From positions 1-19,473 of the forward strand of contig JAQQAK010000189.1 in the NCBI GenBank assembly GCA_028527945.1: a stretch of 19,473 bases of DNA, in the 5' to 3' direction. Each line of letters opens with the position of its first letter. Position 1 is the first letter of the stretch. Below, in pieces: positions 15,448 to 19,473 of the stretch. The DNA is from Spirochaetaceae bacterium. GTDB taxonomy: Bacteria; Spirochaetota; Spirochaetia; UBA9216. Position numbers and translations under genes: made by a program. A model generated the notes under the pieces. That model was not told the origin of the DNA. It made no database searches and saw only the letters and a list, made by a program, of their open reading frames with translations.

Positions 15448-16359
15448 TCAGCCCTCCTGCCTTTTTTTGTTGAAATTTAATTGTAACGCAGAAAGCAGTA
15501 CGCTTATTGCTATCATAACCACACTGATTGAAGCCCCATACCCGGCTTGTGAATTTTTAGCTACGGCCTGATAGAGAAGGGTCGCAGGGAATTGAGTTGC
15601 GTTTCCAGGCCCCCCCTGGGTAAGCAGCCAAACTATATCAAAAGTTTTTATTCCTCCAACCATTCCCAGTATTATTACAGTTGTATGAGTAGGCCAAAGG
15701 TTTGGCCAAATGACGCTACCTAATGTTTTCCAAAAACCGGCGCCATCGATTTGTGATGCTTCAAAAATCTCTTCAGGAATTGTTGTTAATCCTGCAATAT
15801 AGTAGACCATCTGAGCACCTGTCCACTGAAATATATTGGCGGCAATGATACACCATAAAGCAGTATTGGGATCTCCAAGCCATGTTCTTGTCAGGTTTTC
15901 TTGTCCTATTGCTTTTAGAAAGGTATTCAAAAGTCCAAAATATGGTTCATATAGCCCCATAAATGTCCTGGCTATAACTACAGTAGATAGCGTAACTGGT
16001 ATATAAAAAATAGCCCTGAAAAATCTTGAGCCCAATAAATGTGGGCGTAGAAGAAGGGCAATTAGCAGTCCCAGAAACATCTGTATTGTTACAGTAAAAA
16101 TTATGAAGATAAATACATTTATAAGAGCTTTTATTGTTACAGGATCTGAAAAGAGGATTCTGTAATTTTTTAGACCTCTAAACTCCATTGTTTCTGGCAT
16201 AAAACCATTCCATTTAAAGAAACTGAGCCTGACAACATATATAAGGCCATAGAACACAAAAAGTCCCATTAGAATAAGAATAGGAGCTAAGAATAAATAT
16301 CCTGAAAGTGTTTCGCTCTGCTTTTTTTTCTGAAGAGAGCTTGTTGTTAATGTTTTCAT
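15448..16359 (-). CDS. Carbohydrate ABC transporter permease (MalF/UgpA type)
   Basis: The product has 303 residues: a polar N-terminus with KKKQS, then about six membrane helices. The EAA loop is IFEASQIDGAGFWKTLG then SVIWPNLWP (about 196-222), followed by GGIKTFDIVWLLTQGGPGNAT, a typical MalF-type signature. It pairs with the downstream MalG-type permease. The start lacks a strong ribosome site (TACTAATAATTAT precedes the ATG), and a stable hairpin separates it from the binding-protein gene. Both fit lower synthesis of permease than of binding protein. Confidence 0.93.
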   Translation of the reverse strand: MKTLTTSSLQKKKQSETLSGYLFLAPILILMGLFVFYGLIYVVRLSFFKWNGFMPETMEFRGLKNYRILFSDPVTIKALINVFIFIIFTVTIQMFLGLLIALLLRPHLLGSRFFRAIFYIPVTLSTVVIARTFMGLYEPYFGLLNTFLKAIGQENLTRTWLGDPNTALWCIIAANIFQWTGAQMVYYIAGLTTIPEEIFEASQIDGAGFWKTLGSVIWPNLWPTHTTVIILGMVGGIKTFDIVWLLTQGGPGNATQFPATLLYQAVAKNSQAGYGASISVVMIAISVLLSALQLNFNKKRQEG

Positions 16360-16374
16360 ATAATTATTAGTAAG

Positions 16375-16418
16375 GCCAAGGCGAATCTTGTTTAAATCTT
16401 CTTAAGCTTCGCCCTGGC
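16375..16418 (-). promoter_or_regulatory. Intercistronic hairpin between binding-protein and permease genes
   Basis: On the - strand, GCCAGGGCGAA (16418-16408) pairs with TTCGCCTTGGC (16385-16375) over 11 bp with one G-U, around a 22-nt loop. It starts 7 nt after the binding-protein stop and has no T-run after it. It resembles the stabilising or attenuating hairpins known between malE and malF, which raise binding-protein mRNA relative to permease mRNA. Confidence 0.65.
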
Positions 16419-16424
16419 AAAATT

Positions 16425-17783
16425 CTATTTTTCAGAAACTAGTTGTAGTGAATCCAGTTCTGCCTGTATATCATTTCCTGCAACAACGTTTTGTACGACT
16501 ATTCCCATCTGGGTAAAAACTGCCGGGTTTGAAACCCCGCGTGGTCCAGCCATATTGTTGTTTGTAGCATTAACTATTGCATCTACTCCATCAGATGAGG
16601 CTTTATCCTGGTAAATTGATTTGTTTAGGGATGCTCCCTGTAGTGAAGGTATGAGCCCTGCTCCTGGTTTTCCTGTTTGGTAAGTTCTACCATCTCCAAC
16701 CAGCATGTAGTCAAGAAGCTTTAAAGCTGCATCCAGTTTTGCGGGATCTTTTTCCAAGTTTTTATTAAGTGAAAGTCCCATATCTATACCTCCAAGAACA
16801 ACAGGTTCTCCGCCGGCAAAATTGGGGACAGGGAAAGCTCCGAAAACATCATTATCTGTAGCTCTTCCGCCTCTTCTGTCAGCATAAGGTTTTCCTTCAG
16901 CATTTACGTTGACAGGATTTGAAAGCATTCCAACAGCCCAACCACCGTTTATATGCATTACAGCCTTGCCATCTGCCCACATACCTATAGAATCTTCGTA
17001 GACTGAAACGCCCAAAGCCTCTTTTTCGATAATTCCTTCATCTACAAGTGATTTTAATATTTCCATAGCCTTTACAAATTTAGGATCGTTCCATTTAATT
17101 TCACCATTATCAGCTTTTTCTGTGATTCCTGGTTCAACCATGTTGGCAAACATTGAAAATACATCTCCATTGAACCAGCTATCTTTAAGCCCAATTGTTA
17201 ATGGTAGTTTGTCAGGAAATGTTGCTTTAAGTTTTGCAATTACTTCTTTCATACTTTCAAGATCTGTAGGAAGCTTTGTAATTCCGGCCTGCTCAAAATA
17301 TGTCGCGTTATAATAGACAAACATTGTTGCAGCGGATCCTAGTGGAGCCAGCTTTATTGAGTCTCCTCCAGATCTTTTCTTTGCGTCTGCTACAACTGCG
17401 GGAACAAGTTTTGAAAGAGTGTCTCCTGCAGGTCCTTCAAGATTCATTAGAAAAGGATTGTATTGAGTTAGAAGAGAACCTGGCTGCATTCCAATAATAT
17501 CCGGCCCTGCTCCTGAAGAAAACTCTGCCTGAAGCTTTGTGCGGTAATCATCCATCTGATTAACGCTCGTTTGTAATTCAATGTTTGGATATTTTTCCTC
17601 AAACCCTTTTTTAATCACTACAAAGTCCTCAACAGTTGGAAGTGACCATGTCCACCATGTTAGAACAATTTTTTTTGAACCTGAGTCTGTTGCTTCTTCC
17701 TGTGAGCCTGATGCCATTACTGAAAATGTCATAAGACAAAATATCAGCATTGAAGCAAGAATAATTTTTGAAGTTGTTTTCAT
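16425..17783 (-). CDS. Carbohydrate ABC transporter substrate-binding protein
   Basis: The product has 452 residues with a signal peptide (KTTSKIILASMLIFCLMTFS) ending near MASGSQEEATDSG, a style common in spirochaete binding proteins. There is no lipobox Cys at the cleavage site. The mature protein follows the family 1 pattern: VLTWWTWS at the start, then FEEKYPNIELQT, EFSSGAGPDIIGMQPG, MWADGKAVMHINGGWAVGML and AALKLLDYMLVGDG. It captures a sugar in the periplasm and delivers it to the two permeases encoded downstream. The sugar cannot be told from sequence. GGAGGG precedes the ATG. It diverges from the LacI-family gene. Confidence 0.94.
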   Translation of the reverse strand: MKTTSKIILASMLIFCLMTFSVMASGSQEEATDSGSKKIVLTWWTWSLPTVEDFVVIKKGFEEKYPNIELQTSVNQMDDYRTKLQAEFSSGAGPDIIGMQPGSLLTQYNPFLMNLEGPAGDTLSKLVPAVVADAKKRSGGDSIKLAPLGSAATMFVYYNATYFEQAGITKLPTDLESMKEVIAKLKATFPDKLPLTIGLKDSWFNGDVFSMFANMVEPGITEKADNGEIKWNDPKFVKAMEILKSLVDEGIIEKEALGVSVYEDSIGMWADGKAVMHINGGWAVGMLSNPVNVNAEGKPYADRRGGRATDNDVFGAFPVPNFAGGEPVVLGGIDMGLSLNKNLEKDPAKLDAALKLLDYMLVGDGRTYQTGKPGAGLIPSLQGASLNKSIYQDKASSDGVDAIVNATNNNMAGPRGVSNPAVFTQMGIVVQNVVAGNDIQAELDSLQLVSEK

Positions 17784-17858
17784 AAACCCTCCTTTGGATT
17801 TTTATTGAAAATTACATAGATTAACACTATCACTAGTTTTGTCATAAATCAAGAAAAA

Positions 17859-17874
17859 CTGAAAACGTTTACAG
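17859..17874. promoter_or_regulatory. LacI-family/cre-type operator 1
   Basis: CTGAAAACGTTTACAG is a 16-bp near-palindrome with the central CG of LacI-family operators, and its inner 14 bases fit the cre consensus TGWAANCGNTNWCA completely. It lies about 14 bp upstream of the proposed -35 box of the binding-protein promoter. Confidence 0.8.
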
Positions 17875-18007
17875 TTGTATTTCAGAAAAATCTATTTGTT
17901 AAATGCAATTAACCATGATTTGTATCAGGTATTTTCTAAATATTGATTTAAATTGCTGGTGTTGTGAGCTAAACATTGATATTATATTTGAATGTAAGTG
18001 ATTGTTT

Positions 18008-18023
18008 GTGTAAACGATTACTG
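18008..18023. promoter_or_regulatory. LacI-family/cre-type operator 2
   Basis: GTGTAAACGATTACTG contains TGTAAACGATTACT, which fits the cre-type consensus at all but the last base. It is 149 bp centre-to-centre from operator 1 and 69 bp upstream of the lacI start, probably within or just after the lacI promoter. Confidence 0.7.
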
Positions 18024-18063
18024 TTTTTATTTAGCCGGGAGTTAAGAAAGACTTTTCCGGTAA

Positions 18064-18081
18064 GGTTGTTTATTATCAACC
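18064..18081 (+). promoter_or_regulatory. Small leader hairpin before the lacI ribosome site
   Basis: GGTTG (18064-18068) and CAACC (18077-18081) form a 5-bp stem directly ahead of the AGGAG ribosome site at 18082-18086. It could tune translation of lacI. It is short, so the call is tentative. Confidence 0.3.
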
Positions 18082-18091
18082 AGGAGAAGCA

Positions 18092-19108
18092 ATGTTTACA
18101 ATAAAAGACATAGCAAAAGAAGCTGGAGTCTCTACGGCTACAGTTTCCAGAGTATTAAATAATAAAAAGGTTCGGAAAGACTCTCAAGAGAATGTAGAAG
18201 CCGCTATTAAAAAACTGGATTACCGTCCCAATGTCATAGCACAGGGGCTTATTGGAAAAACATCAAGGGCAATCGGGGTTATGATAACCTCAATGACAAA
18301 CTCGTATTATATGGAAATTACTGAAACTATAGAGAAGCGGGTAATAGAGCAGGGTGCTATGATGTTTCTTTGTTCTACTAAAGGAGATCATCTTCTTGAA
18401 AAAGAATATCTTTACAATCTCATGGCCCGCAGGGTAGATGGGATTATAATTATTGATCCTTCAAGTGAAAATCATGATAACGGAGTTTTTAAAAATGTAG
18501 CTCAGAAAATTCCTATGGTTTTTGTTCATTCTTATTCAGGATACCATGGTTTTAATATTGTTTCTGTAGATCAGTATCTTGGCATGAGAAAGGTTATGGA
18601 TTATTTGTGGAGTGAGGGGCATCGTGATATTGCTTTTCTAAGAGGCGCCAATGGGTTTTCTTATGATATAAAAGAAAAATGCTGGCGTGATTTTCTAAAA
18701 GAGAAAGGTGCTGTTCCTTTGGAAGAAAATCTTGTTGTTATTGCAGATGGAAACTCTGAAGCTGCAATTCCTCTTGTGAGAGACGCATGTAGTAATTTAT
18801 TAAAAAAAGACAGAAGGCCTAGTGCTATTTTTGCTTGTAATGATTTGATGGCTTCTGCTGTAATTTCGGCTGCAGGAATGAACGGTGTAAAGGTTCCTGA
18901 TGAGCTTACTGTTATTGGGCATGATAATACGGTTCAGTCACAATACAGTTATCCTCCATTAAGTACTGTTGATCTTAAACTTAAAAGCCTTGGTAATACT
19001 GCTATGGATTTACTTGCGCATGCTATGAATCCTGAAGATCCTGAACCCAGAAAGGTACTGCTTGAACCGGATCTTATTATCAGAGCCTCCTCTTCATCAA
19101 ATAAATAA
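18092..19108 (+). CDS. LacI-family transcriptional regulator of the sugar transporter
   Basis: The 338-residue product is of normal family length. AGGAG lies 5 bases before the ATG. The N-terminal DNA-binding domain is classical: TIKDIAKEAGVSTATVSRVL (residues 3-22), then the hinge helix region YRPNVIAQGLIGKTSRAIGV. The periplasmic-binding-protein-like sensor domain follows, with VDGIIIIDPSS, FNIVSVDQYLGM, SAIFACNDLMASAVI and VIGHDN.....YPPLSTVD. It is divergent from the binding-protein gene and most likely represses both directions through the two operators between them, releasing them on binding a sugar. The sequence does not reveal the effector. Confidence 0.95.
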   Translation: MFTIKDIAKEAGVSTATVSRVLNNKKVRKDSQENVEAAIKKLDYRPNVIAQGLIGKTSRAIGVMITSMTNSYYMEITETIEKRVIEQGAMMFLCSTKGDHLLEKEYLYNLMARRVDGIIIIDPSSENHDNGVFKNVAQKIPMVFVHSYSGYHGFNIVSVDQYLGMRKVMDYLWSEGHRDIAFLRGANGFSYDIKEKCWRDFLKEKGAVPLEENLVVIADGNSEAAIPLVRDACSNLLKKDRRPSAIFACNDLMASAVISAAGMNGVKVPDELTVIGHDNTVQSQYSYPPLSTVDLKLKSLGNTAMDLLAHAMNPEDPEPRKVLLEPDLIIRASSSSNK

Positions 19109-19149
19109 TATTTGAATATTAGCTAAGGCTCTGTAATCTTCTTTTTTTT
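19081..19149 (+). terminator. Probable terminator of lacI, overlapping its 3' end
   Basis: CAGAGCCT (19081-19088, inside the last lacI codons) pairs perfectly with AGGCTCTG (19126-19133) over 8 bp. The long loop holds a second hairpin (AATATT-TG-AATATT, 19107-19120). A T-rich tract with eight T in a row follows at 19142-19149. Its position right after the stop supports termination; the large loop lowers confidence. Confidence 0.4.
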
Positions 19150-19158
19150 ATAGTTTAC

Positions 19159-19199
19159 CTTTCAAAACTCCAAGACTAAAATCTTCTGAGTTTTGAAAG
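19159..19199. repeat. Hairpin between convergent genes
   Basis: CTTTCAAAACTC (19159-19170) and GAGTTTTGAAAG (19188-19199) form a perfect 12-bp stem with a 17-nt loop containing AAGA/TCTT. No T-run follows on either strand, so simple termination is not certain. Its right arm and loop resemble the hairpin at 13748-13795 (TGAGTTTTGAAAG versus TGAGTTCTGAAAG). Confidence 0.6.
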
Positions 19200-19219
19200 T
19201 TCCTCAATTGTTGAAAATT

Positions 19220-19473
19220 TTAGTTTTCTGGAGGAGGTCCCATTTTATCTGGAGGGCTCATTCCGCCAGGAGGTGGAGCCATTCCGTCCATTCCTCCAGG
19301 AGGAGGTCCCATAGGTCCGGATCCTTCAATATAATTAAGTGCTGATGAATCAAAGATAAAAGTTACATTACCTATAGTTATACTTTCTTTTATGACCTTT
19401 CCACCAATTGTTAACGTCCCGGCAACTGTAATTTTAATTTTTTTGTCGGCTCTGATATTTTTTTCTGAAGCTA
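19220..19473 (-). CDS. Partial gene with Gly/Pro/Met-rich C-terminus
   Basis: The - strand is open from the window edge to TAA 19222-19220, giving the last 83 residues of a protein whose start lies outside. A beta-rich part (IRADKKIKITVAGTLTIGG, then ITIGNVTFIFDSSALNYIEG) is followed by a repetitive tail of MGPPPGG-like units (GPMGPPPGGMDGMAPPPGG, then MSPPDKMGPPPEN). The pattern suggests an exported or surface protein with a flexible tail, but I do not recognise the family. It converges on lacI. Confidence 0.65.
   Translation of the reverse strand, partial: ASEKNIRADKKIKITVAGTLTIGGKVIKESITIGNVTFIFDSSALNYIEGSGPMGPPPGGMDGMAPPPGGMSPPDKMGPPPEN

Larger units (their letters stand above)
17784..18091. 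promoter_or_regulatory. Divergent control region of sugar transporter and LacI regulator
   Basis: This 308-bp gene-free region separates the two divergent transcripts. For the binding-protein gene (- strand) a plausible promoter is ATGACA (17845-17840) and TAATCT (17823-17818) with 16 bp between. For lacI a weaker candidate lies around TTGTGA/TATATT (about 17963-17990). Two LacI-type operators lie inside (17859-17874, 18008-18023). No ORF of note is seen here. Confidence 0.5.

Noticed and set aside
1..19473. CRISPR array, tRNA, rRNA, transposase or integrase
   Set aside because: No regularly spaced repeats, no cloverleaf-like segment recognised by eye, and no mobile-element protein motif was found in any reading frame.

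Overview
The window looks like chromosomal DNA of a host-associated spirochaete, most likely a Treponema relative. This rests on inference: the overall AT-richness, a class II photolyase, a sugar-binding protein whose signal peptide ends in the ASGSQEE style common in Treponema, a family of small secreted proteins, and ABC exporter pairs under TetR control. No rRNA, tRNA, CRISPR array, transposase or integrase was found.

Region 1 (1-4390, + strand, distinctly AT-richer than the rest) is a cassette of exported proteins. It starts with a large NlpC/P60-like cysteine peptidase whose lipoprotein-type N-terminus is in a different reading frame, apparently because of a one-base frameshift near 148-150. 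Two diverged tandem paralogs of a secreted, NHL/beta-propeller-like protein follow. Each is followed by a copy of a 198-bp direct repeat (2886-3083 and 4157-4354, 3 mismatches) that encodes the same orphan signal peptide and stub. The second copy is joined to the 3' part of a carboxylesterase gene that has lost its nucleophile-bearing N-terminal half, so 4355-4390 is a recombination scar.

Region 2 (5164-6758, + strand) is a two-gene unit: a 74-residue protein of unknown function overlapping a class II CPD photolyase by ATGA.

Region 3 (6762-8864, - strand) is a tight operon: a TetR regulator, a four-helix membrane protein and a leucine-carboxyl-type methyltransferase, with overlapping genes and a clear promoter. 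An alpha/beta hydrolase with an N-terminal membrane anchor (8954-9982, -) lies upstream of it.

Region 4 (10132-14506, - strand) is a second TetR gene with a 30-bp palindrome over its -10 box, followed by a heterodimeric ABC exporter pair and a strong terminator. A long hairpin separates tetR from the exporter genes.

Region 5 (14649-19108) is a carbohydrate uptake locus: a binding protein and two permeases on the - strand, diverging from a LacI-family regulator on the + strand. Two LacI-type operators sit in the shared 308-bp intergenic region. No ATPase gene is present, so a shared ATPase encoded elsewhere is inferred. The window ends inside a - strand gene whose protein finishes in a Gly/Pro/Met-rich tail.
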